A DNA stretch of 64,000 nt from Paraconiothyrium sp. Pb-2020. Taxonomy: Eukaryota > Ascomycota > Dothideomycetes > Pleosporales > Didymosphaeriaceae. A program made the position numbers and the translations under genes. The DNA lies in the NCBI GenBank assembly GCA_022419385.1, contig JAJUBI010000003.1, positions 992,001 through 1,056,000 of the forward strand. Reading direction: 5' to 3'. The notes below the pieces were generated by a model. That model made no database searches, had not been told where the DNA came from, and was given only the letters and a program-made list of their open reading frames with translations. Positions 34,951 through 45,947 of the stretch are shown here, one piece after another (positions within the stretch are counted from its first letter, which is position 1; every line of letters starts with the position of its first letter).

Positions 34951-37472
34951 ATGAAGATGGGTCCCAAGATCACTTTTCCTAGACCAAGATGGTTCTCTTC
35001 ACGACGAAATCATGGCTCAGTCACACCAAGCCATCCCACAACGAATCCGTCGACATCAAAAACGTGGGAAACCACTGTAACCTCGATGCCGAGTTGGCCA
35101 CAAGAACCCAAGCCATTGAAGAAGCATACTCGATTGTCCTATCTGTTTCTAATTGGAGATATCGTCTTGCTTCTCTTACCGGTCTACTTCATCCGTCAGT
35201 TGATACATGCCTTGGATGCAGATAAACACTTACAAGGACTAGTGCTCGCTGTCGCAGTAGTAGTGCTGAATGGGAAACCTACCGAACATAACACATTCGG
35301 TCCCAAAGTGGAGTCAGCTATGGATCTTGTAAGTCCTTTCTAGATGAAAAGCTGTCATTCGTTGATTATCGGGACTAGGGACCAACCATCTTCCCAATCG
35401 TCTTTGCCGCGATATGCGGGCGCAGTCTTAAAATGATAGCCCGTTACATGGCCGAACGGGGAACAAAACTTGGTACCTTAGAATTGCTGATGGCAAGCCA
35501 GTCAGTCTGGGGTACTGTGGAAAGTCAGTTACTGCTCCAGAGACTTACTATTGTCGGGGTGAACCTTCTCTTCCTTTGGACCCTATCTCCACTTGGTGGC
35601 CAGGTACTTGTCCCCTGTTCTTAGTCAAGCTTCTCGTTGTTTGACAAGCTTCTACGTCACACTGATCGATATATAGGCTTCTCTGAGGTTGATGACACGT
35701 GAACACCGAGGGACTGAATCGACCACTAAGCTTCGGTATATGAGCACGGGGCCCGCAAGTACCCTAATGGGATTAGCCACTACATACGTAGATAATGGCA
35801 AGTTCGCGGACGCTGCAGCACTCTATAGCGCGGCTCTTATGGCTCCGGAAGCGGGAAAGCTAAGTCATCAGGACCCCTGGGGGAATTTGAAGATTCCAAT
35901 CTTGACTTCGTTAAATCTGTCCGGCCCGATGACAGGAGAATGGAAAGATGCGCCATCCTCAATACAAACGCCTGAGGCCTACAGCTCCTTGGTAGGCCTA
36001 CCTGTTGTTGGTCTCCCACACAATGAGAGTTCCAGCTTCATGATAGAGACGACTTATCTCGTGGTTGACTGCGAGCCTTTTGAAAAATCGCCATATCCGA
36101 GCAACATAACGGCTACGTTACAAAGGACCAACTATACACGACTCGAGCAGCTGGTCCCTGGTCAGGTTTGGTCAGATAAATCCATCAATAACGACCCCTT
36201 CAAACCACAGGAACGCATTACATCGTTCTTCATCGACACCGATCGACCTACTTATGGTAGTGCAAACGACACAGAAGGAGTGTTGACTGCACGCTTGGAT
36301 GCGTTCCTTGGAAACCAAAATAATACCGTACTTCATAACGGCAACGATACAGTTCGTGAGGCCCGAAAGCTGCTTTTCGCTGTGAGTACCCTCTGTCACT
36401 GCAACTCGCCCTCAAGTATTTGCAATAAACTTCTTCTATAAGTTGTACGTTGAGCAAAGGTCTGCTGGATGTTTGTGCTTGTCAACGTTCAGATCATATC
36501 CTCACTGAAGATGTCCTCTAGTCAGTATATCCGAGAGGCGACAAGGAAGATGGTCAATTCGATCTTAATGTCGCACGCTGCTCGATATCTCAAGCCCATG
36601 TAGAAGTGGGCGTTCATTGTCAAGGGACTGTATGTTCCGCAGACAAAATGAGAAGGTCCCTGTCCGATTCTCGACCCGCCAACTATACCGGACTGGAACA
36701 TCAGTTGATAACCTACGGACTTGCTCAAAACTTTCCACTTGCTGTTGCGACCGGTGTCCATGCTTCGAGCGCCACGGAACGCTTTTTAGCCAACAGCTCT
36801 TCGTACCCATTTGTTCAGAACGTCTTTTCAAAATCTAGAGAGTCCTACGTTGACCTTTCGGCGGTTCCTAAGAAGACACTCTCAAGCAGACTCGGCCTGC
36901 TTCTGAACACTTATTACCAGCTGAGCACACAGCCCTTAGGGTATTTTGGAAGTTTATCTCGAAATATCTCCTTATATGGACCCGATGTCCTGCCGGCCAC
37001 CGACGTCGATGCGTATCTGCCAGCCAATTTATCAAGTGTCAATACGACGTTTGTGGATCTGTGGGGGTCGTTCGAGGCTCGCGTTCAAGGCAGTCAGGCT
37101 CCATTCATCGGTGCTACGACGACGGCGAACGTAACGACAACCGAAGAGGTTTTTGTCTGCAACTTTGCCTGGTTTTCGCTCCTGGTCGCTGCTTCAATCG
37201 TCATACTTACCACCGGTATAGTCGCATTGATACTGAAGCGGATGACACTCGGCCCTGAGTTCTTCGGCCCGGTCGCTAGCATGACCTACGAAAACCCATT
37301 CGTCAAAATACCGGAGGGCGGGAGTACGCTCGATGCTATGGAAAGAGCGAGGATCATGCGAGACGTCGAAGTGTACGTGGCTGATGTTGCAGGCGAGAAA
37401 ACCGTTGGCCATGTCGCCTTTGCCGCTGGTGTGCCTCTGCGGAAGTTGGAGCGCAGCAGAACGTACGCATGA
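34951..37472 (+). CDS. Multipass membrane protein with large glycosylated outer domain
   Basis: Four exons: 34951-35328, 35379-35603, 35677-36381 and 36522-37472, all in phase, giving 752 residues. The last intron uses the acceptor CCTCTAG at 36521; an earlier AG at 36492 would run into a stop. Membrane segments are seen at about 63-83 (LSYLFLIGDIVLLLLPVYFI), 127-145, 180-200 and 652-674 (AWFSLLVAASIVILTTGIVA). Between the third and last lies about 440 residues with many Asn-x-Ser/Thr sites (NNT, NDT, NRT-like) and scattered Cys, so an outside, N-glycosylated domain. The cytosolic tail has the family signature MTYENPFVKIPEGGSTLDAM, then ERARIMRDVEVYVADV. This layout is that of a large uncharacterised family of fungal membrane proteins. 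No function is known to me. The ATG at 34951 is followed by a second Met at residue 3. Confidence 0.85.
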
Positions 37473-38868
37473 TCCGGTTCTAGTACCAGCACTGAAACCT
37501 GGACTCACCCTGTGGACTGAGTTAGTACAGGATGCATCGCACGAGAGCTGTATACAGCATTGCGTCTGAAACCCTCTGTTGCTTAGACTGCAAAGCATGA
37601 AGGTGACGATAGAGCAGTGGCTATGTTACGATGCCGGACAGCGAGTGTGACATTCTTGAGATTGCCTCCGCGGCTTGGTGGCGTTAGTATACCATGTGGC
37701 ATGGCCCGAAACTCGTTCGGCTTTGACAAGAGTTGGCAGTGGTAGCTTGGGGGCGGAATGCAGAAATTCCAGTGTCCTACAAATGACCGCGTTCTCGAGG
37801 CGCAGCCCTAATCGAAACACGGCGGACATTTACGACATGCTACGCTACCAAACCAGACCTCTCCGGGATTGGGCTGCAATCGCAACGCATAATAGGTTCG
37901 GAGGAAACCTAACCGGAAAGGAAGGATACACTGGTCTGGGGTTGCATTCTGGTGGCCTCGTGAAGGATCAACTAGGAAGCCGCCTTCGGACCTACGAGAC
38001 AGGCGAGACAGGGCTGTCATCCGCACGCCCAGACGATCCACATCTCGATCAAGTACACCAGGCGCTTTTCCTTAAGCCCATGTTCCGCGTCGTCGCGCAA
38101 GAGTTGTGACAGGTGCAGATGTAGTCTCCACTATAGAAAGACAAGCTCTTAACGCAGGTATAATGATTACGAACTTGGGCACGGTGGAGGACCACGGACA
38201 CGAATGGCTCACCAATCGGCCATTTTTGACAAGGATGGCTGTGCTACGGCTCAAACAAGCCTAAAACATCCTGACAGCTCCAGTCCGCCGGATTTTTCGG
38301 CGGCCCGCTAAGTAAGCGACTCCACTACGACCAATGACCTATTCGGTGGACATGTCGAAACAAAACCTCCTCGCGGAGGCGACCAACCTGGACAGCCGTG
38401 ATCCTGAACCGGCCTTCCGTTCTCGGAAATCGCATGAATATACCTGAGCCAGACAACCTAGGACTCGCACTTCCTTTGGCTGGTAGCCCCACGACGATCA
38501 GCCCCAGTTCTGCACGTACCTTCGTCGGCGCTGGCACGGTGGAGTAGGTGATGCCTGGCCGGCTGATGTTTTGTTTCCGGACTACCATGTTCGAAACTAC
38601 TGGTAATTAGGGATCGCCATAGGACACTCCGACGATGGGTAGGCTGTGCGGCAGATGACAAGGTAGTAGATGGAAGAAGGAAGGCTCGAACGTATATAAA
38701 CGTCTGGCACAATCACCTCTACAGCCATCATCTCACCACAGTCTTTCCAACGCTCTACATTCCTTCAGCTTCGCAGTTCTTCATTCTTTTCTAGCCGGGC
38801 TAGTTTTCGATTTCCAACACACTCCTTCAAACAAATTTCAGTCGTTGTACGATTCAAACATTATCAAC
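37473..38868. other. Intergenic, no gene seen
   Basis: 1.4 kb. Contains the promoter of the LPMO gene. The open frame at 37675-38109 has no start support or known content. Confidence 0.5.
38693..38700 (+). promoter_or_regulatory. TATA box of the LPMO gene
   Basis: TATATAAA sits 176 bases before the ATG at 38869 and is followed by a CT-rich leader (TCATTCTTTTCTAGCC and similar), as in strongly expressed fungal genes. Inferred from sequence only. Confidence 0.55.
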
Positions 38869-39999
38869 ATGTCTTTCCGATCTGCTATCATCGCGGCTTC
38901 TGCCTTCGTTGCGGCTACCAACGCCCACATCACCATTTCCAACCCGGTCCCTTACTCTGCCGACCAAGTCAAGATTGACAAGGCCGCCATCACGGCTGAC
39001 CAGTTCCCCTGCAAGAGCCAGTATGGCTTCACCGTCACTCAGATGAACGCGATGAAGGTCGGCGAGACCCAGAAGCTTGAGTTCGACGGTAGTGCTGTCC
39101 ACGGAGGCGGTTCTTGCCAGCTCTCCTACACCACCGACACTACGCCCACCAAGGACTCTGTGTTCAAGGTCATTAAGAGCATCGAGGGTGGCTGCCCCGG
39201 TGTTGAAGGAACCAAGTCCTTCGAGTATACTCTCCCTGACAGTATTCCTAATGGCAAGGGAACATTTGCTTGGAGCTGGTTCGCGAAGATGTCGGGAGCT
39301 CCCGAATTCTACATGAACTGTGCTCCCATCGATGTCACTGGTGGTGCGAGCGACGCCTCCGGCCTTGATGCCCTTCCCGACATGTTCGTTGCCAACATCG
39401 CCTCCACCACCTGCACCAGCCCACTGAACCACGCTGTCAAGTTCCCCAACCCTGGTGAGAGCCTTGAGGATGGCGGCACCAACGATACCGAGGACCCCAC
39501 CGGCGACTGCGGTGCTAAGGGCTCTACTCCTACCACTCCTTCTGGCGCTCCCGCCGAGTCTGCCCCCGCCGAGTCTGGTGCTGTCTCTGCTTCTGCTTCC
39601 GCCCCTGTTGCTTCTGCCTCTGCTTCCGCACCGGCCGTTTCCGCTCCGGCATCTACCCTCGCTACCATCGCCACCTCTGCTCCCGTCGCTTCTGTGCCCA
39701 TTGCCTCCGCACCGGTTGGCACCGCTCCTGGCGTCTCCAGCGGATATGCCACTCCTACCGGCGCCCCCGTTAACCCGGGAAGCGGCAGCGAGACTGGTGG
39801 CTCCACCGGCGGTTCCACCGGCGGATCTTGCTCTGGCAGCGGCATCGTCTGCAACGGATCTACCCAGTTCGGTATCTGCGACAATGGAAGGGTGGCTGTC
39901 TGGCAAGCCGTTGCCCCCGGCACGACCTGCTCCAACGGCAACATCCAGAAGCGCAGCATGTGGTACGGCCGCCCTGCTCTCCACGCTCGCCGCGTTTAA
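38869..39999 (+). CDS. AA11-type lytic polysaccharide monooxygenase with X278-like module
   Basis: A single-exon protein of 376 residues. The signal peptide (MSFRSAIIAASAFVAATNA) ends exactly before His20, which becomes residue 1 of the mature protein, the key feature of copper LPMOs. The second histidine of the copper brace is likely His78 in SAVHGGGSCQLSY, and Tyr148 in EFYMNCAPI fits the axial Tyr of AA11 enzymes. An Asp/Gly-rich hinge leads to a Ser/Ala/Pro/Thr linker (about 225-300). The last part, about residues 320-365, has four cysteines in CSGSGIVCNGSTQFGICDNG and GTTCSNG, matching the X278 module that often follows AA11 domains and is linked to chitin. Family members cut chitin oxidatively. 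Codons are strongly biased to C-ending forms, unlike most neighbours, suggesting high expression. It ends with a short basic tail (KRSMWYGRPALHARRV). Chitin as substrate is inferred. Confidence 0.85.
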   Translation: MSFRSAIIAASAFVAATNAHITISNPVPYSADQVKIDKAAITADQFPCKSQYGFTVTQMNAMKVGETQKLEFDGSAVHGGGSCQLSYTTDTTPTKDSVFKVIKSIEGGCPGVEGTKSFEYTLPDSIPNGKGTFAWSWFAKMSGAPEFYMNCAPIDVTGGASDASGLDALPDMFVANIASTTCTSPLNHAVKFPNPGESLEDGGTNDTEDPTGDCGAKGSTPTTPSGAPAESAPAESGAVSASASAPVASASASAPAVSAPASTLATIATSAPVASVPIASAPVGTAPGVSSGYATPTGAPVNPGSGSETGGSTGGSTGGSCSGSGIVCNGSTQFGICDNGRVAVWQAVAPGTTCSNGNIQKRSMWYGRPALHARRV

Positions 40000-41885
40000 A
40001 TTTTGCCTTCACTCAGCGATGAGTGGTAGCGCTCTTCTATGAAAGACATTTGGTGATAGTTGCTTGGTGTACAATTTTCTTCTTACTTCACTTGTTCTAG
40101 ATTTCAAATTTGGGGGGGTCAGACCGAGAGGCTTGGGGTCGAGCATTTTTGTTCTTTTTGTTACAACTGCAAAGCATAGCTAGCGTTGGACTCTACTGTA
40201 GAGCCAGACTATTCTCGAAGTGTTCGAGCATAGGTACAAAGCAAATCAAAACTGTGTATGATAACCATCTTCCTGGCATTTTTACGTGATCACTGTTTGC
40301 ACACCCATCGTTGTCATCGTCAAAAGGTCTTGTTGCTCGCCTTAGGCCGCTCAGCTATTTTTGACACTGCTCAAGGATATGGAGAAGCTGCGAGCCCACC
40401 CTTGCTCGGACTCTCCGATGTCCACATGCCTTGAAACGCGTGCAAGCTCCTCCCCCACACTCTGTAGATCATCGCAGTGTCCGAAATGAAGAAATCTCCA
40501 CCATCACCACTACCTTCCTCCTACCACTACCACCCACAGTCACCTTCCCTCTCTGTCACCTTCCACACCAGGACACGCACGTTTCACAACTAATCAATTA
40601 CGAAATTGTTTCTCGCTCTCGAGCTTAATTCGTCGAGGCCTCTTCTTGGTCGTTTCAGTACACATAGCCAATCACAGCGCGCCTCTCGACGCAGGTGTGA
40701 AACGAAGGCCCCCGTCGAGGGTGGGCCTACAACGTATCCCCTGCCCCGAATCAGCGCACAGCCACATGGACGTAGCTACAGTGTGGCTGGGCTGCACATC
40801 GCAGTCTAGTCCATTTGCCTTTCATGCAAATCTTCCCTGCGCAGCTGAACATCCGCTCCCTCTCAAAAAAACCCACACAAAACATCCTTCACGTCTCTTG
40901 ATATACAAGGTGCCATAAGCCTCGATTAAGGTCACAAGACTAGCCTTAAAGGATTCGCGGAGCTCTGAACAAAGTGTGGTCGGGGTTGGTCTTAGGAGAA
41001 AAAGGATGACGGGGCGGATTATGTGAGAGTATGAGATAGAGTTATCGATCGGGAAGTAAGCAAGGTGGCGGTGCGCGAGGGGTTAAATTTAAGCTGCTGA
41101 TGGAGCGTCCACGGGTAGATCGGGCGTAAAATCGCGAAAACTTTGTTTGAAGGGTACGGGTCGTGAAGTTGGGGGTGCGAGGGTGAGTATAGTGGACCTC
41201 TGGGGTGGTCTACCGATCAAATCATTCCTGGATGGAGCGCGGTATGCTTTGCGCTCTACATTGTTGATTTGTCGGTGCCACGCGTTTTCTTCAATCGCGA
41301 TGTTCATCTGAGAAGTTCCTTCTATGTCGGAAGCCTGGTCCCTCGGCACTTGGATCACTCTCGTTACGGTCATCTTTCACCCTAGCCCATCAGTTCCGGA
41401 GTCCGTCGTCAATCGCGTTCTGCTGCTTCGGAGAAGCGCACTTTCGGGTCTATACCAAGCCGAGGAACGACGTGCGGTTATTAATGTACCGAGTCGCGAG
41501 TCAATGAAGTCCGATAACCTTGGAAGGCGTGCCGTCACGTGGCACCGCGCCATGGGCGCGCGCCTGACAAGTCTCGAAAGAACATTCGATTCGAGCGCAA
41601 ACTTGATAGAAAAGACGATGTGCACCTTGCCTCAAAAAGATGCTTGGCCAGTGGCTTTTATGGCCCCATCGCGCCTTCATAACGTCTAGGTAGCCAAGAT
41701 GAAGCCGCAAGATGTGTTAGAAAGGTAACACAGCTGAGTTACAGCTGCCGGGTATCAAATTCTCTCTTCCTAAATACATCTGCAAACACAGACGTACTAA
41801 CTAGTCATACACAACGTCTCTCACTCGCATTGCACAAGCCAGGATTCCCCTGAGCTAGGCATCTCCGATAGGAACCCCACCGACT
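40000..41885. other. Intergenic, no gene seen
   Basis: 1.9 kb between convergent genes (LPMO plus, SWC3 minus). A CCA/CTAC-rich microsatellite-like tract lies at about 40497-40570. A minus-strand open stretch at 41089-41373 is listed among the rejected items. Confidence 0.5.
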
Positions 41886-43891
41886 TTACACCGCTATACT
41901 CTTCCTAGGGCGACCACTCGACTTTCGCCTCTCAACGGCTATCGAAGCATCATAGGCAGCCGCATTCATCACAGGCGTAGCATCGCCACTCTTTGCCTTC
42001 TTTTCCTCGTTCTCAGCCTCCGCGCCACCCTCTTTCGGCAATCTGAATGCTAAGAATGTCTCTTCTGCTCTCCTGCACGTGTCGAAAACCTGGTTCATGT
42101 ATTTCTCTACGACATCTGGCGGACGAACTGCACGTGGCAGCGACTGAAGTATGTCTGGATGACCGCTCATTACAAGAACGGTGACAGGTTGGTAGAACTC
42201 GATGTCTTTGATATCAGCTTTCTCGTCGAAGTCTTCGATTCGCGGCGGGGGAATGTAGGGTGTGGTTGGTGGTAGAGGCGTGGTTGTTGGCGCTGGAGTC
42301 ACTGAAGGAGTGGCCTGATTAGGTCCTGGGGTTGCGATATTCGGTGGAGCGCCATTTTGATTAGACGCATTGTTGACGTCACTCGCTGGTGTAGGGTTCG
42401 GAGTAGGCGCTGTGCTAGTAGGTGCAGCAGGAGACTTTTTGACTTTCGGTGCTGGTGTGGCAGGCGGGTTCATGATCGTGGCTGGCGGTGGCTTTGGCTT
42501 CATCTTCGTGACCAGGAAAGAAAACTTCGCGCCTGAATTGTTGGGTAGCCACTCCATGAAGCTATATGTTGGAAAGTAGAATTTGTCCCCGTTGCCCTCC
42601 TTGAAGTCAAAAACTAGCGGACGATACGTTGCCCTGGGCGCTTGATAAACGGGAGAATATTGCTGCGCATGGTGCTGATGGTACTGCTGCGGTTGATTGT
42701 ACGTTGGCTTGTACTTGTAGTTGGCGGGATGGGGCACATGAGGCGGTCCAGGGGGGGTTGGAGCCATGTGCGGTCCTGGGGGGTTGGAGCCATGTGCGGT
42801 TGCTGGACGTGTGGTGGGGTTGGAGTAGGAGTAGGAGCAGGCTGCTTAGGCGGTATCGGTTGCTGCTGCTGCTGCTGCTGCTGCTTGGGCGGCGGCGGTG
42901 GTGTTGGTGCAACTGATTGTGGAGGTGGGGCTATAGGCTGTGGACGTGGAGGGGCGGCTGACTTTGGTGGAGGCGGAGGTGGAGGGGCAGGCTGAGGTGG
43001 AGCATGCTGTATACCTGCCTCCTTCTGCTTCTGGAGTATACTTGTAAGCTCGCTGATATGACCTTGAAAGAACTCTAGCTGCTCCTTTGTAGCCTGCCCT
43101 GCGGCGACAATCTTCATGACAGCCTTAAGTTCAGGATCTTGCCCCGCTCGCTGTGCCAGCATATGGATAACGGGATCTGGCGCAGGCGCTTGCGGCGGCG
43201 GGGCTGGCTTTTGCGGCTGTGGTTTGGGCTGCGGAGGCCGTTGCTGCGGAGGAGGAGGCTGATGTTGGGGTGGCGTATGGTTGTACTGATATGGGCTCTG
43301 CTGGTTATGATTCGGCCATTGCCCATATGTCGGCGCCTTCTTTTGCACCTGCCTGACAGCCTCGCGCGGTCCATAGAGACGGATAGGGAACGTGTGTGGT
43401 TCTATGACCAGCTGTGCCTCGCCAACTTGGGGAAAGTTGCGCACGATCTCCTTCTGCCGCTGGATGTTTTGCTTATCCTCCTCAGTCCGATCGGCGACCT
43501 TCTTCGGCGGTGTGAAGAACGCATGGAAAAGCCTGAAATTGGTGCCAGACACCCATATGGCGCGTGACCGCTGCAGAGAGGCACTGAGCACACCGCTGTG
43601 CTGTATGTCCTGGTATTCTTGCGACGATAGATCGAGTGACTGCGGTTCCGAGAGAGTCGGCAGTGGCTGGCCCTCTACGATTCGAAGAGGCAGGACGGGT
43701 TGCGAGGGTAGTTGTGGGCCCTCCGCGACGGGTGTGCCTGGAGTTGCATCTTTGATGGGCGCGACACTCGTTCGTTTACGCTTCAATGACTTCGACGGCG
43801 GCTTGCTGGGCGTCTCTTTGGGCGGATCGGGGGTCGGAGGTACGGCTTCCTCCCTTGCGCGCGCCCTCGTCGACCGTCGCGGCTCCGACAT
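41886..43891 (-). CDS. SWC3: SWR1-complex subunit SWC3, with an apparent one-base frameshift
   Basis: Reads from ATG 43891 (MSEPRRSTRARAREEAVPPT) to the stop at 41886 but changes frame near 42778. SWC3 is a subunit of the SWR1 chromatin remodeller, which puts histone H2A.Z into nucleosomes. The SWC3 domain is in the N-terminal third (LPTLSEPQSLDLSSQEYQDI, then GVLSASLQRSRAIWVSGTNF). Then come Pro/Gln-rich tracts including eight Gln, and a conserved C-part (RPLVFDFKEGNGDKFYFPTY, FMEWLPNNSGAKFSF, IEFYQPVTVLVMSG) and a basic Arg/Lys tail. The C-part is in another frame. In between is a tandem duplication of a 27-bp unit in which the first copy has a run of six C where the second has seven. One missing base explains the shift: total length 2006 is one short of 669 codons. 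I judge a sequence error or a very recent mutation likelier than a splice. Confidence 0.85.
42747..42799 (-). repeat. 27-bp tandem duplication in SWC3, one copy one base short
   Basis: Two adjacent copies: 42747-42773 (27 bases, with seven G on the plus strand at 42751-42757) and 42774-42799 (26 bases, with six G at 42778-42783). The unit encodes PHMAPTPPG on the minus strand. The missing base breaks the reading frame. Confidence 0.9.
42861..42884 (-). repeat. Trinucleotide run encoding eight Gln in SWC3
   Basis: Eight TGC units on the plus strand, read as a CAG/GCA run on the minus strand, giving a poly-Gln tract in the Pro-rich part of SWC3. A likely site of length variation. Confidence 0.9.
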
Positions 43892-44472
43892 GATGATGTT
43901 CTCGAGATGTCGACGCTGGAAGAATATCGGGATCGGGATGACGGCGCGACACAGACGCGCTCTAGCCAATGGGAGAAAGTCACGTGATGGAAATGGTCGA
44001 GGTCGGGAGGCGCCGCGCTAGCTCTAAATGTGGACCCCCTAATGAACGACTTCGGGAACAAAAAGGTAATGTACCCAATGTAGCTAACGACGCGTCCAAG
44101 CGCTTCGGACTTGGGTCCTCTTATCACTTACACGATGATGCCATGTCCTAATTTCTAAACACGAACCCTTCAGAAGTACATGTTTTCAATGTGAGGATGG
44201 ACTCAGAGATCTGGGCTCCTCGCAGGGAGGAAGCCAACCAACGCTCCACTCCACTATGGGGCAGATTGACATGCGAACGGGGATATCCATGGCGCGTTGC
44301 CCAATTCGATAGAGACCCCCCGGCCTGTAGACTACGGTATGGTGTGTCACTGCCCAGGTATCCGCTGGGCGCATTGGTCCGCCTTTAAGGCATGCATGCC
44401 CCCTCCCTGGGTCACTGTTCCCCGGCCTTTCGAACCATCACTTTAGTTTCGTGCGCTCACAGTTTCCTCAAA
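43892..44472. other. Intergenic between divergent genes
   Basis: No gene seen. Should hold the promoters of SWC3 (minus) and of the surface protein that starts at 44473 (plus). Confidence 0.55.
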
Positions 44473-45609
44473 ATGCGCTCTTTGGGTCGATTCTTCTGTG
44501 TCGCGTCCCTTTCTTCTCACGGTCTCGCGACGTGCTTCTTCCCGAACGGCAATGAATCGCCCGCAGATACTCGTTCGTCACGGTAGCTAGAACTTGAGAG
44601 GCCTAGTACTAACTACAACAGCATGCAATCCAGATGCTGAAGTCAGTGCCTGCTGCTACAAGGTGTGTCGCGCATGTTCCCTTATAAGTTCGATCATTGA
44701 CAGTATTTAGAACCAAGCATGTCTGAGTAACGGCCTTTGCGTGAGCGACCCACACAGCCCAATAAAAGCGCGGTTGCATCGAGGAACCTGCTCCGACAAG
44801 ACATGGGAGTCAAATGACTGCCCAAATCATTGCACCAGCATTGCGGACAACGGAGTGCCAGTATACGCCTGTAACCAAACCAACGTGGACTCCTACTGCT
44901 GCCTCGATGGCTGCGAATGCAATGCGTCGTTTGAGACCTTCCGATTCCCAACGGACGATGTTTATACCCTCACGATAATCAGCGAGGCGTACACGAACAC
45001 ACATCTTTCTACATCAAGCTCGACATCAACGTCGGCTCGGTCTTCGTCGTCCGAAACAGTGACAGCCGTTTCGAAAAGCAAGAGTGGTACCGTAGCATCG
45101 GCCTCCGCCAGCGCAACACAGACCGACTCGCCATCAACCCCCTCTCAATCCATAATCGGAGACAAGGAAGAGAAGTCCTCCTCCAACTCAGCCGCAATCG
45201 GCGCAGGCGTAGGTGTAGGAGTAGGCGCCGCGATTCTCATCGGGGCATTAGTAGCGTTCCTCTTCTGGCGGCGCAGCAAGAAGCGCCAGCAGGACGAGGC
45301 CAATCCATACACGAACAATGGCTTCCCACTCGATCGGAAGGCCGTCGAGGCGGACGACAACACTACAGAAATGTATCCTACGTCGCACGCGGGCTCCAAT
45401 AATCAAGGCGGCGCAACCACTTACGCGTACTATGCCGAGGCGGACCCGAGGTATGTCGCATGTGCTCTGTCTGCTCATCATATGTCAAAGCTAATCTGGT
45501 TTGTAGTGCAAATCCTTTCGCATCGCCCCAAGAACTACCTGTTGGAATTGCGCCGGTTGAGCTTCCTGCGAGTCCGAAGCACCAACCTGATTTCAAGCAC
45601 CGGTTTTAG
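44473..45609 (+). CDS. Single-pass Cys-rich surface protein
   Basis: Four exons: 44473-44572, 44622-44662, 44711-45450 and 45507-45609, in phase, giving 327 residues. A signal peptide (MRSLGRFFCVASLSSHGLA) precedes a cysteine-rich outer domain of about 100 residues: TCFFPNGNESPADTPC, NPDAEVSACCYKNQACLSNG, LCVSDPH, RGTCSDKTWESNDCPNHC and DSYCCLDGCECN. Such FPNG...CC...ACL.NGLC...RGTCTD proteins are widespread in filamentous fungi. A Ser/Thr-rich stalk (about 145-205), one membrane helix at 208-233 (IGAGVGVGVGAAILIGALVA, then FLFWRRSKKR) and a cytosolic tail follow, the same plan as Mid2/Wsc wall sensors. The role may be sensing or adhesion at the wall, but is not shown. The donor of intron 1 is GTTCGT and a little weak; the small second exon is supported by the cysteine pattern and phase. 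Confidence 0.83.
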
Positions 45610-45947
45610 AATCTGGCGCACAAGCGGTTATTCGAGCGAGCATTATAATGCGAATTATTGAAGGATTGAAGCCGGGCTTGTACGAGTATGAAGATCGTAT
45701 GCATGCATATCCAATTTCGGCACTACCACGGCCGCCCGCAAACTACTTCCGTACGAGCCTTTGACAATACTGCGCATTGACCTCGTAAAGTCGCGTCTTG
45801 CGCGTTGCTGATGTCTGATGGTTAATCTGCCTGCCATAGGATATTTACACCCAAATGTAATGTTATGAATGAGAATGGGGTAGCGTTAAGCTGACCATCA
45901 ACTACTTCGATAACTGTCGTACAACCTGAGCGCTCCACATTGAAAGA
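45610..45947. other. Intergenic between convergent genes
   Basis: No gene seen; shared 3' region of the surface-protein gene and the regulator gene. Confidence 0.6.

Noticed and set aside
37675..38109. 144-codon plus-strand frame
   Set aside because: No recognisable domain, no start context, irregular composition; probably chance in an intergenic stretch.
38854..39984. 376-codon open frame antisense to the LPMO gene
   Set aside because: It covers almost the whole LPMO gene and is Gly/Arg/Ser-rich, as expected from the strong C-ending codon bias of the sense strand.
41089..41373. 94-codon minus-strand frame rich in Arg/Pro
   Set aside because: Plausible codon use but no known domain, no upstream exon with convincing splice sites and no start support; left out as a gene.
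42747..42799. Intron explaining the SWC3 frame change
   Set aside because: No GT...AG pair of realistic length spans the shift while keeping both conserved parts; a one-base homopolymer change explains it more simply.
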